From contig CALKBX010000013.1 in the NCBI GenBank assembly GCA_937775205.1, positions 79,648-143,647 of the forward strand: DNA of 64,000 nucleotides. The letters run 5' to 3'. Shown here piece by piece: positions 34,334 to 42,568 of the stretch (position 1 is the stretch's first letter; each line of letters begins with the position of its first letter). The notes under the pieces are model-generated. The model had not been told where the DNA came from, ran no database searches, and worked only from the letters and a program-made list of their open reading frames with translations. The position numbers and the translations under genes are program-made. This stretch comes from an uncultured Verrucomicrobiae bacterium. GTDB taxonomy: Bacteria; Verrucomicrobiota; Verrucomicrobiia; Limisphaerales; UBA1100.

Positions 34334-35923
34334 TCAAGCTGGCAACCTTTCGCACCTTTGGGGAGTGATTCGGCGACGGTCTCCGCTGGTGTTCATCCCG
34401 TCCGCGGTGGCAACGGCGGTGATGGCGGTGGGTTTGCTCAGCGTGACGGGCACGATTTTTTTCAATTCCTTGCCGTCGGCGGCATTTAGAAAACGAATGT
34501 GTCCGTCACTGCCCGCGGCGGCGAGGGTTTTGCCGTCGGGACTAAACGCCAGCGCGTAAATCCCGCTCGCGGGAATATCGAGCTTGGCGATTTGTTTTAC
34601 GCCGTCGTTGTGGAACTTATCGAGCTTGATGATTTCTGCCGGTTTGCGCTGTTGCACGCGTTTGGCTTGGATGGCTTTGATGTCGGCGGGAATTTTGTCG
34701 GGTAACTGGGCCGAATACACCGTCACCTGTCCGTGCCCATCGAGGGCGCTGCCGGCGGCGAAGACGTTGCCGTCTTCGGAGTAGCGCACGCTGAAAATGC
34801 GGCCGGGCATGTCGGGGAATTTGCGAATGAGATTGGCGTTGTCGCCGATGACGCGTTTGGTTTGGCGGAAGATGCGGTAGATTTGGGGGGCCCCATCCGC
34901 GCCGCCCACGAGGATGTTCTCGCGCGTGGGATGCCGCGCGATGGAGGCGATGCCGCCCTTGAGCGCCTTCGGCGTGATGGAAGTGATGTTGTCGACGAAA
35001 CGGGAAGATTTGAACACCGTGAGTTTGGAGGTCATGTCGCGTCCGGCGGAGATGAGGTGTTCGCCTTTCACGTCGAACACCGTTCCGAGCACCCAATCGT
35101 TGTGCGCGCCTTGATAGAAAATTTGCTCGCCGGTCTTGGCGTTGATGGCGCGCACGGTGTTATCCGCGCAGCCGAAGGCGATGGCCTTGCCGTCGGGCGA
35201 CCAACTGGCACCGTAGATGGTATCGAAGGTGGTGGAATGCGAGAGCGCGAGTTTGCGCTTGGCGACGTCCCAAACCTGCACTTCGCCCCGGCGCGCGGGA
35301 TTGCCGCCGGTGACGGCGAGGAATTTGCCATCGGGCGAAAAGCGGACGCTCTCGATGCGCTCGCTCAAACCAATCAGCCGCGCGACCAATCCGGAGCCAT
35401 CGGCTTTGTGCAACAGCACTTCGTGAAAACCAGCCACCGCGAGCAGTGTGCCGTCGGGCGAATAATCCAGTGAAGTGATTACCGGTGGCAGCGTGTACAC
35501 CGGCGGATGCTCGGCATCCACTTTGCGCTGCGCGCTGGCGGGCGTATCGTTCTTCGCGCCTTCGGCAATCCATTTTTTGATCAGTTCGATTTCGGCGCTG
35601 TGCAGCGGCTTTTTGCCCTTGGGCATTTCCGCTTCGCCGTCTTTGTCGGGAGCGATGAGCGCAAGCATCGCGCTCTCCGTTGGCTTGCCTGGAACGATCG
35701 CCGCGCCTTCGTTATCGCCGCCCTTGAATAGACCGGCAAAATCCGTCATCACATACCCGCCCTTGGCTTTGGCCGGTTGATGGCAGCCCTGGCAATTGGC
35801 CTGCAGGATGGGGCGGATTTGGCTGAAGTAACTCACCGGCTTGGTGCCATCGGCGGGCTCGCCGGCGTTGAGGGCGGAAACTGCCCAGGAAACAGAAAAA
35901 AATGTAGTAAAAGCTCTCATCAT
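34334..35923 (-). CDS. Exported cytochrome-c-domain plus WD40-repeat protein (3' end frameshifted)
   Basis: From the ATG at 35923 about 529 codons. A signal peptide (~1-20) is followed by a planctomycete-type cytochrome domain (ANCQGCHQPAKAKGGYVMTDF ... AEMPKGKKPL), then WD40 repeats (ITSLDYSPDGTLLAVAGF, IESVRFSPDGKFLAVTGG, IYALAFSPDGKTLAAAGSDG). The last ~16 codons are out of frame. Correcting one indel near 34376 continues into an Ig-like module (LNIEPANISLTGASDYTQ) and the DUF1549 fragments downstream, so this is probably the N-terminal third of one giant protein. A promoter with a TATAAT box precedes it. Confidence 0.75.
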   Translation of the reverse strand: MMRAFTTFFSVSWAVSALNAGEPADGTKPVSYFSQIRPILQANCQGCHQPAKAKGGYVMTDFAGLFKGGDNEGAAIVPGKPTESAMLALIAPDKDGEAEMPKGKKPLHSAEIELIKKWIAEGAKNDTPASAQRKVDAEHPPVYTLPPVITSLDYSPDGTLLAVAGFHEVLLHKADGSGLVARLIGLSERIESVRFSPDGKFLAVTGGNPARRGEVQVWDVAKRKLALSHSTTFDTIYGASWSPDGKAIAFGCADNTVRAINAKTGEQIFYQGAHNDWVLGTVFDVKGEHLISAGRDMTSKLTVFKSSRFVDNITSITPKALKGGIASIARHPTRENILVGGADGAPQIYRIFRQTKRVIGDNANLIRKFPDMPGRIFSVRYSEDGNVFAAGSALDGHGQVTVYSAQLPDKIPADIKAIQAKRVQQRKPAEIIKLDKFHNDGVKQIAKLDIPASGIYALAFSPDGKTLAAAGSDGHIRFLNAADGKELKKIVPVTLSKPTAITAVATADGMNTSGDRRRITPQRCERLPA

Positions 35924-35932
35924 TCGATGTTT

Positions 35933-35960
35933 ATTATACAGATAGACCATTTTTGTGCAA
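35933..35960 (-). promoter_or_regulatory. Promoter of the cytochrome/WD40 gene, near-leaderless
   Basis: On the minus strand, TTGCAC (35955-35960), a 16-base spacer and a perfect TATAAT (35933-35938). Nine bases separate it from the ATG at 35923. No Shine-Dalgarno sequence is present. Confidence 0.7.
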
Positions 35961-35997
35961 AGAAAATTCAGTCAAAACTAGCGCGGTTAAATTGCGA

Positions 35998-37578
35998 TTA
36001 TTTCGTGCGATTTTTCAGGATCAAAATCGGAGCGGGATTGTCCGCCCAGCGTTTTTGAAGGGCGCGTGGGATTTGCCCTTGAGGAATGTTGTATGCGCCC
36101 AGAGCCAAGTCGAGATCGCCGTCGCGATCAACATCCCCGACACCCATCGTAAGCCAGCGCCCGCGGTTGGCTTGGGGCAAAGTGTGCGCGGAAAATTTCA
36201 GTGATTTGCCTTGCTTCAAATAAATAAACCCCGCCTCGGGGTCCAGCGTGTAATCGGCAAAAAACGCGATGGAGGCGATGTCCAGATCGCCGTCTTGATC
36301 GAAATCACGAGCGAGGGCTTTGTACGCGCCGGGTTGAGGGAAGAATATTTCCTCTCGAAAATTATTGTTGCCATCGTTCAAATGAATACGCACGCCGTGA
36401 TACGGCCGGGTAAGTGCGGGGTTGCGCTCGCCATTGTCGCCGTTGGTGATGAGGAAATCCGGACGCCCGTCATTATTGAAATCCGCGGTTTCAATATGCG
36501 AGTGCCCCCACATCGGCTGGCGCTCCAGCAGCATGCGGGGTTCGAACTGGTTGTTGCCGAGGTTGAGCAAAAGAAACACCGCTTCGCGCGCTTGTCCAGT
36601 GAGGATGGCGAGGTCCGGTCGCCCATCGTCATTGAAATCCGTGCTCACCGCGTTGAGGCATCCGGGCATTTCCAGCAGAGTGTGGCGCTCGTATCCGGTG
36701 CCTGTATTTTCCATCCAGAATGCCTTGCCGGTGAAATGGCCATATTCGCACACCACCAAATCCTCCCGGCCATCGCCATTCAAATCTACGGGCAACACAT
36801 CGGTGGGCCGGTGCAAGGGGGCCGCCAAGGTTTCCACTTTGCCCGCGCGCCATCGCACCAACGCGCCGTTGCGTTCCATGGATGGCATGAAATCGCCGAT
36901 TAACACCCCGACGATGCCGCTGGCGGTGAAGCGAATTTCCACCGGGGAACCGCCCGGCGTGAGGGGCGGCGTTTGCCATTCAAAGTTGGAGGCCATTCGG
37001 TGGACGGTTTGTGTGGGGTCGTGCGTCGCCCACAGCCCGCCGGATTCCGGATCCATCCGGACAGCAATGCAGTTGGCATCAAACGGGGTGTTGGGTATCA
37101 CCGGCTCAAAGGTTTTTTGTGCGCCGACAAATTGAAGTGATTTTGGGGCCGGCAAAATGCGCGGTGCTCGGGTGACATAGTATTCCCGGATCGATTCAAA
37201 ATCCTGTCGGGACAGTAGCGGTTTGGGAGGGAAAAGGCCTGAAGCCAGCGCGCGTTCAAATCCGTTAGTTTTGGTAAGGCCCGTTCCCGGCGGCACAAGG
37301 CCCATAAAAGGCAGCATCAACGATAGGCTCGTTTTCCATGAATTTGCATCGAGCATTTCCGGCGTGGGCAGTTGATGGCATGTGATGCAAAGTTGCTGCG
37401 CCAGCGTTTCTCCGTGCGCCAGTCGTTCCTTTGTGGGTCCGTCCAATTCAGCGGGCTGTCCTGCGGGAGTCTCCGGTTTCGCCAATTCTTGAATTGCATC
37501 CCGTTGTGTCCACAAAACCACGGCAAAGGTAATTGAGGCGAAAATGAGGACTATAAATTTCTGTATTCGATCGCTCAT
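35998..37578 (-). CDS. FG-GAP/VCBS-repeat protein with CxxCH cytochrome motif
   Basis: From the ATG at 37578 about 526 residues. An N-terminal membrane anchor or signal (FIVLIFASITFAVVLW) is followed by a heme-type motif (LCITCHQLPTPEMLD) near residue 70. The C-terminal half is an FG-GAP-like propeller with calcium-binding loops of the DxNxDGxxD type (DLNGDGREDLV, DFNDDGRPDLAI, DFNNDGRPDFLI, DFDQDGDLDIAS, DVDRDGDLDLAL). Probably exported and redox-active or structural; the function is unproven. It is divergent from the PDZ propeller gene. Confidence 0.8.
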   Translation of the reverse strand: MSDRIQKFIVLIFASITFAVVLWTQRDAIQELAKPETPAGQPAELDGPTKERLAHGETLAQQLCITCHQLPTPEMLDANSWKTSLSLMLPFMGLVPPGTGLTKTNGFERALASGLFPPKPLLSRQDFESIREYYVTRAPRILPAPKSLQFVGAQKTFEPVIPNTPFDANCIAVRMDPESGGLWATHDPTQTVHRMASNFEWQTPPLTPGGSPVEIRFTASGIVGVLIGDFMPSMERNGALVRWRAGKVETLAAPLHRPTDVLPVDLNGDGREDLVVCEYGHFTGKAFWMENTGTGYERHTLLEMPGCLNAVSTDFNDDGRPDLAILTGQAREAVFLLLNLGNNQFEPRMLLERQPMWGHSHIETADFNNDGRPDFLITNGDNGERNPALTRPYHGVRIHLNDGNNNFREEIFFPQPGAYKALARDFDQDGDLDIASIAFFADYTLDPEAGFIYLKQGKSLKFSAHTLPQANRGRWLTMGVGDVDRDGDLDLALGAYNIPQGQIPRALQKRWADNPAPILILKNRTK

Positions 37579-37615
37579 AATGGCGCGGGGAAGAGCGGTT
37601 TCGGCTTGATAAACT

Positions 37616-37644
37616 TTGCCCCTCTCAGGGCTGAATGCTACACT
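37616..37644 (+). promoter_or_regulatory. Promoter of the PDZ propeller gene, leaderless
   Basis: TTGCCC (37616-37621), a 17-base spacer and TACACT (37639-37644). The ATG at 37651 begins six bases later, at the expected transcription start. Confidence 0.6.
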
Positions 37645-37650
37645 CACCGT

Positions 37651-40600
37651 ATGCAAAGTAAAGCATGGCTGATGCTGCCGTTGTTGGCCTGTGCCGCGAT
37701 GGCGCAGGATGAAAATAAAACCGATGCTCCCGAGGTGCTTGCGCCGGTGAAATTTGATGACGCGTGGGTGTCGCAATTGCAATGGCGCTCCATCGGCCCG
37801 GCGAGTATGGGCGGGCGCATTGTGGATTTGGAAGTGTTGCCGGATGATCCGTTTACGTTTTATTTGGCCACCGCTTCGGGTGGGTTATTCAAGACCACCA
37901 ACAATGGCACGACCTTCACGCCGATTTTTGAAAAGCAATCCGCAGTGTCCATCGGCGATGTGGCGGTGTCGCGCAGTGACCCGAAAATAATTTGGGTGGG
38001 CACCGGCGAACATAACGCGCGCAACTCCGTGAGCTGGGGCGATGGCGTTTATAAATCCACCGACGCCGGCAAATCGTGGGCCAATATGGGTTTGAAAAAA
38101 TCGTTTCAAATCGGGCGCATCGCCATTCATCCAAAAAATCCGGACATCGTGTACGTGGGCGCGTTGGGCCGTTTGTGGGGGCCGAATGAGGAACGCGGTT
38201 TATACAAAACCATCGATGGCGGCAAAACGTGGAAAAAGATTTTACACGTGGATGACAAAACCGGCTGCGTGGAAGTAAAGATGCATCCCACCAAACCCGA
38301 CACGCTGATCGTGGCAATGTACGAACGCGAGCGGGACGGCTTCGACAGCAACGATCCCGCCAAGCGTTGGGGGCCCGGCAGCGGCATTTATAAAACCACC
38401 GACGCCGGCGCGAACTGGACCAAGCTCAAAAAGGGCTTGCCGACACGACCGCTCGGGCGCGTTGGCATTTCGTATTACGAAAAAAATCCGGACATCGTTT
38501 ACGCCATCATCGAGACCGACAAAATTGGCGATGGCCCCGCCACGGCCTTTATGGGCATTAGCGGCGGCAACCGCATACGCGAATCCCTCATCCAAGGCGT
38601 CACCGAAGACGGCCCCTCAGCCAAGGCGGGAATCAAAGCCGGAGATATTATTCTGCAAATGGACGGGAAAAAAATGGAAAGCTACAACGACCTCATCGTC
38701 GCCATCCGCGCCCACAAGCCGAACGACAAAGTGAAAGTGAAGCTCAAGCGCGGGGGGGAGGAATTGGAGGTGGAACTCACCTTCGGCAAACGCGGTGGCG
38801 ACAACAACCGACCCTTCACCAGTTACCTTGGCGGCCAGCGCGCCAACGCGATGAAGGAACAGGGCAAAGTGGGCAACGAGACTGGCGGCATTTATCGCAG
38901 CGAAGATGGCGGCGACACTTGGAAACGCATCAACAGCCTCAACCCGCGCCCGTTTTATTACAGCCAAATTTTTGTGGATCCGAGTGACGATAAATTTATT
39001 TACGTGCTCGGCATCCAAGTGCACACCTCGGCCGACGGTGGCAAGACTTTCAAGACCGGCGTGCGCGGCGTGCATCCGGATCACCACGCGCTGTGGATCA
39101 ATCCCCGCGACGGGCGCCATCTCATCCTCGGCTGCGATGGCGGGCTTTACATCACGCACGATCGCGGCGCCACGTGGGATTTTCATAACGTGATGGACAT
39201 CGGCCAATTTTATGACATCGGTGTCGATACCCGCGCGCCGTATTGGGTGTACGGCGGATTGCAGGACAACGGTTCGTGGGGCGCGCCCAATCGCAAACGC
39301 GGCACGCGCGGAACGGTCAATAGCGATTGGCTGCGCATCGGCGGCGGCGATGGATTTTTGTGCCGCGCCGATCCGGAAGATCCATTCACCGTCTACTGCG
39401 AAATGCAGGGCGGCCGCATCTGGCGAGTGAATATAAAAACCGGCGCACGCTACACCCTCCGTCCGCCGGGCAAGGATGTGAAGTTCAACTGGAAAACTCC
39501 CTTCGCATTGAGCCCGCACAACTCGAGCATTTTTTATAGCGCGGGAAACTATGCCTTTCGCTCACTCAATCGCGGCGAAAATCTCCAACGCATTTCGCCC
39601 AAGCTCGGCCGTACCGATCGCGGCACAGCCACCGCTCTTGCAGAGTCGCCCCGCAAATCCGGTGTGCTGTGGGTGGGCACCGATGACGGCGCGCTGTGGC
39701 TCACGCGCGATGGCGGGCGGGCGTGGACGAATCTCGTCGAGAAGGTTGGCCTGCCGAAGCCTTTTCACGTGGCCAGCATTGAGCCCTCGCGCTTTGCCGA
39801 CGGGCGGGCGTATGTGGCGTTCGACGGCCATCGATCCAACAGTGACGCGCCGCACATTTATGTGACCGAAGATTTCGGGGCGACGTGGAAATCGTTGGCG
39901 GCGAATTTGCCCGCCGGCAGCACGCGTTGTTTGCGCGAGGATGTGGCGAATGAAAATTTGCTCTACTGCGGTACAGAGTTCGGCGTGTTTGCCAGCGTGG
40001 ATCGCGGCGGGCATTGGATTCGCCTGAAGAACAACCTTCCCACAGTGGCTGTTCACGAAATTGCCGTGCACCCCACGGCAGGTGAAATCGTCGCGGGCAC
40101 CCATGGGCGCAGTGCGTGGATTTTGGAAATTACACCGTTGCGTCAATTCACCCAAAAAGTGGCGGCGGCAAAGGCGCATTTGTTCCAACCGCTCGAAGGC
40201 GTTTTGTGGTCGGGCGCATTGGGTTTTTCGCGTTCGGGTCATCGGAATTTTGCCGGTACCAATCCGGCCTTCGGTAGTCGAATTTTCTATTACCTCGGTG
40301 CCGACGCCAAGAGTGTATTGTTGGAAATCCGCGATGTCCGTGGTCGGGCTATCCGGCGATTGCCGGTGAAAAAATCTAAGGGCCTTCACTCCGTGCGTTG
40401 GGATCTGCGCGCTGCTGCACGTCGCCCAGTCCCGCGCCCTGCGCCCAGCGATGGAAAGGTTGCCGGCCCTACTAATCGTAAAGCTCCTGATCTAAATCGT
40501 CCCGGTGCCTCGGCGGATCCCGGAACGTACATTGTAAGTCTCAAGGTCGATGGCGAGGAGTTTGTGCAGGAAATCAAAATCGTCGCTGACCCAGAGTTTC

Positions 40601-40668
40601 CTGCCGCGATGCTTCAGGAAGAACTCGAAATGGAAACTGCGAAGCAACGTCAGGAAGTGGTCGAGTAG
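37651..40668 (+). CDS. Exported VPS10/BNR-like beta-propeller protein with embedded PDZ domain
   Basis: A 1005-residue protein with a signal peptide (MQSKAWLMLPLLACAAMAQ). Sialidase/VPS10-type repeats follow (GGLFKTTNNGTTFTPIF, GVYKSTDAGKSWANM, GLYKTIDGGKTWKK, GIYKTTDAGANWTKL). A PDZ domain is inserted at residues ~300-380 (VTEDGPSAKAGIKAGDIILQMDGKK). The propeller then resumes (GIYRSEDGGDTWKRI, GLYITHDRGATWDFH), and the C-terminus is beta-rich and Pro/Arg-rich. Hydrolase activity is not implied, since such WRSIGP-type proteins usually lack sialidase residues. An extracellular or periplasmic binding role is inferred. Confidence 0.8.
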   Translation: MQSKAWLMLPLLACAAMAQDENKTDAPEVLAPVKFDDAWVSQLQWRSIGPASMGGRIVDLEVLPDDPFTFYLATASGGLFKTTNNGTTFTPIFEKQSAVSIGDVAVSRSDPKIIWVGTGEHNARNSVSWGDGVYKSTDAGKSWANMGLKKSFQIGRIAIHPKNPDIVYVGALGRLWGPNEERGLYKTIDGGKTWKKILHVDDKTGCVEVKMHPTKPDTLIVAMYERERDGFDSNDPAKRWGPGSGIYKTTDAGANWTKLKKGLPTRPLGRVGISYYEKNPDIVYAIIETDKIGDGPATAFMGISGGNRIRESLIQGVTEDGPSAKAGIKAGDIILQMDGKKMESYNDLIVAIRAHKPNDKVKVKLKRGGEELEVELTFGKRGGDNNRPFTSYLGGQRANAMKEQGKVGNETGGIYRSEDGGDTWKRINSLNPRPFYYSQIFVDPSDDKFIYVLGIQVHTSADGGKTFKTGVRGVHPDHHALWINPRDGRHLILGCDGGLYITHDRGATWDFHNVMDIGQFYDIGVDTRAPYWVYGGLQDNGSWGAPNRKRGTRGTVNSDWLRIGGGDGFLCRADPEDPFTVYCEMQGGRIWRVNIKTGARYTLRPPGKDVKFNWKTPFALSPHNSSIFYSAGNYAFRSLNRGENLQRISPKLGRTDRGTATALAESPRKSGVLWVGTDDGALWLTRDGGRAWTNLVEKVGLPKPFHVASIEPSRFADGRAYVAFDGHRSNSDAPHIYVTEDFGATWKSLAANLPAGSTRCLREDVANENLLYCGTEFGVFASVDRGGHWIRLKNNLPTVAVHEIAVHPTAGEIVAGTHGRSAWILEITPLRQFTQKVAAAKAHLFQPLEGVLWSGALGFSRSGHRNFAGTNPAFGSRIFYYLGADAKSVLLEIRDVRGRAIRRLPVKKSKGLHSVRWDLRAAARRPVPRPAPSDGKVAGPTNRKAPDLNRPGASADPGTYIVSLKVDGEEFVQEIKIVADPEFPAAMLQEELEMETAKQRQEVVE

Positions 40669-40775
40669 ACTTGCGATTTATGGTTGCAGAGTGACTTATC
40701 CTTATGGCAATATATTTTCTTGGCCGTGCGATACGTACTCATTCCTAACAAAATCTAACATAAAGAACACAAGAT

Positions 40776-41012
40776 ATGCTTAAACAAAACCTAAACAAAA
40801 TCATCGCAGTATTTATCATTACCATCGGTACGATCTTTATTGCTGGATGTGGTGATTCTATTCCTGAAGGTATGGATGCTGGGACGAGCGGTCCCGGAGA
40901 AGGAGAAGGAGAAGAAGGAGAAGAAGACCCAGAAGGAGGAGACGTAGAAGGAGGAGACGAGGGAGAAGGAGAGACAGGGGCAGATCCAGAAAGCGGCGAA
41001 GAAATAAACTGA
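40776..41012 (+). CDS. Small acidic Glu/Gly-repeat lipoprotein
   Basis: A 78-residue protein. A lipoprotein signal ends at FIAGC (Cys25). The mature part is almost entirely Gly, Glu, Asp and Pro, encoded by GGAGAA-type hexanucleotide repeats. Local base composition is AT-rich outside the repeat, unlike the neighbours. A terminator follows. No family is recognised. The repeat tract should be prone to slippage, so length may vary between strains. Confidence 0.6.
   Translation: MLKQNLNKIIAVFIITIGTIFIAGCGDSIPEGMDAGTSGPGEGEGEEGEEDPEGGDVEGGDEGEGETGADPESGEEIN
40896..40927 (+). repeat. Pure-purine GGAGAA-type repeat tract
   Basis: A 32-base run without pyrimidines, continued after a short CCC break by further AGAAGGAGGAGA repeats to about 40980. 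It encodes the Glu/Gly repeat of the lipoprotein. Confidence 0.8.
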
Positions 41013-41035
41013 ATTCTTCGACAGGAAAAAGATCA

Positions 41036-41067
41036 ACGCCTCCCCGGAAAACTGGGGGGGCTTTTTT
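41036..41067 (+). terminator. Terminator after the acidic lipoprotein gene
   Basis: A GCCTCCCC / GGGGGGGC hairpin with a GGAAAACT loop and a following T tract. Confidence 0.85.
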
Positions 41068-41164
41068 GATGGGGTTAAAGTGCCTGAATCAATCAGATAT
41101 TCAGAAGAGTGTAAGATCTTGGCATAGATACAGAGTGGGCAGTGGCTATCCGACTACGACAAAA

Positions 41165-41200
41165 GCGTGAAAATTCATATTAATGTGTGAATTTTCACGC
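41165..41200. repeat. 13-bp perfect inverted repeat
   Basis: GCGTGAAAATTCA (41165-41177) and TGAATTTTCACGC (41188-41200) are exact reverse complements with a 10-base AT-rich spacer. It lies in the 348-base gap between the lipoprotein and pseudopilin genes, which otherwise shows nothing recognisable beyond a terminator at its left end and a weak AGAAAGAG site before the pseudopilin. It could be an operator or a second terminator. Confidence 0.7.
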
Positions 41201-41360
41201 CCGTTCTTTTGGGTTGGCTGGATAAAACGATTGTTTTTGTGGCGAAATGGACTTTTGAGGTGTTGGCATTAGAACTGCTATAAGAGATTCAGAAGATTGG
41301 GCTGGAGGAGGGCCGAAAGCGCAAGAACCAAAAATCAACACAGAAAGAGAAAGTAATAAT

Positions 41361-42140
41361 ATGAAAAATAATTATAAAGGTTTCACCTTAATTGAACTGT
41401 TGGTCGTGATCGCGATCATCGGTATCCTAGCGAGCATGCTGCTTCCCGCCTTGGCCCGTGCCAAAGCAAAAGCTAACCGGATCAAATGCGTTAACAACCT
41501 CAGCAGCATCGGCAAGGCAACCCTCGGCTTCAGTCAAGACAATGCCGGTCGAACGCCTTGGAACCTGCTTCCTAGCCAAGCCCAAAACCACTACGACTTT
41601 CAACGCGGGAACGGGAGATGGCGTGGAGAGCCGGGTCAATATATTGCCACCACTCATATCTTTGGTCTTGTGGCTATGAAGAGTGAAGTGCAGACAGCCA
41701 AGATTCTGATCTCGCCTTGTGATGCAGCGCGCCAAGCGAACAATGAAACACTGCAGGCTGGTTGGGCAAGGGCAAACAGCAAGCTAGGCGCCAAGAGAGG
41801 ACTTGCAGAAGTGAAGGGTTCAGCTTGGAGCTATGTCTACTGCCGAGGTGGCGATATGGGACGCAGCGCGACAATAGTTGCGTCGACGCGCAACCTTAAT
41901 GGCGGATGGGGCAACACTCACGTGCATAATACCTTTTGGCAAGGTGCTGATGAAGCTACGGGTGGAAACCGCATGACCGGCTTGAACAAGTCGCAGGGAC
42001 AGATCGTGCTCGCCGATGGTAGCGCCAAGCAATCCACCGACGCCGACCTCGGCGCCTCGGGCAAAGTTGTCAAGGGCCACCGCTCCTCCGTTGGTGGCAC
42101 CAGCCCCCTCGGCAGGTCGAAAACGCAGGTGATTCGCTAA
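41361..42140 (+). CDS. Type II secretion pseudopilin-like protein
   Basis: A 259-residue protein with the prepilin cleavage/methylation motif [33 protein letters not shown] at residues 5-37 (cleavage after Gly6, Glu at +5). A globular domain follows, ending in a [15 protein letters not shown] block like the C-terminal DG segment of planctomycete/verrucomicrobial pseudopilins. These genomes carry many such genes; the role may be in secretion or surface structure rather than motility. It stands alone between terminators. Confidence 0.88.
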   Translation: MKNNYKGFTLIELLVVIAIIGILASMLLPALARAKAKANRIKCVNNLSSIGKATLGFSQDNAGRTPWNLLPSQAQNHYDFQRGNGRWRGEPGQYIATTHIFGLVAMKSEVQTAKILISPCDAARQANNETLQAGWARANSKLGAKRGLAEVKGSAWSYVYCRGGDMGRSATIVASTRNLNGGWGNTHVHNTFWQGADEATGGNRMTGLNKSQGQIVLADGSAKQSTDADLGASGKVVKGHRSSVGGTSPLGRSKTQVIR

Positions 42141-42164
42141 GATAATCGCACCAAATTAATTACA

Positions 42165-42192
42165 AGGGCGCCCATAGGGCGCCCTTTTTTTT
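42165..42192 (+). terminator. Terminator after the pseudopilin gene
   Basis: AGGGCGCC-CATA-GGGCGCCCT hairpin with an eight-base T tract. Confidence 0.92.
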
Positions 42193-42218
42193 GAGTAAAT
42201 TGATCGGGGGCACCCCTG

Positions 42219-42524
42219 TCATTTCCACAAAAGCCATCCTGTCAGCACAAGCACCCCTACCACCAGTGCGACCAGCCAAGGCAATTGCTGCTTTCGCGAT
42301 TGCCATTTTACGTAGTAGGCCAGCTTGCACGATTCGCAGCGTTCGGGGCTTTTATGCTGTGCTTGGGCCGGCAGTTCGATGTGCAGACGTGTGTTGCCCG
42401 GCGCCAGCGGTTTGGCGGCTGCTTTAGTGAAGCGCGTGGGGTCAACCTCCGCGGGTCGCCCGCAGTCCACACAATTCCCGTGCACCACAATGTGACTTGG
42501 CACAGAATTAAAGGGTTCAGCCAT
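42219..42524 (-). CDS. Small zinc-ribbon-like protein with C-terminal membrane helix
   Basis: A 101-residue protein. Two CxxC pairs (NCVDCGRP near residue 17 and RCESCKLA near 62) could hold one zinc ion. The last ~20 residues form a membrane helix (LPWLVALVVGVLVLTGWLLW), so it is tail-anchored with the ribbon probably in the cytoplasm. It is not assigned to a known family. It is transcribed toward the pseudopilin terminator and lies 44 bases upstream of the pckA stop side. Confidence 0.65.
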   Translation of the reverse strand: MAEPFNSVPSHIVVHGNCVDCGRPAEVDPTRFTKAAAKPLAPGNTRLHIELPAQAQHKSPERCESCKLAYYVKWQSRKQQLPWLVALVVGVLVLTGWLLWK

Positions 42525-42568
42525 GTCTGAAGTTAGCCTAACCCAAGGAAAAGCGAAAGAGGGCGGCT

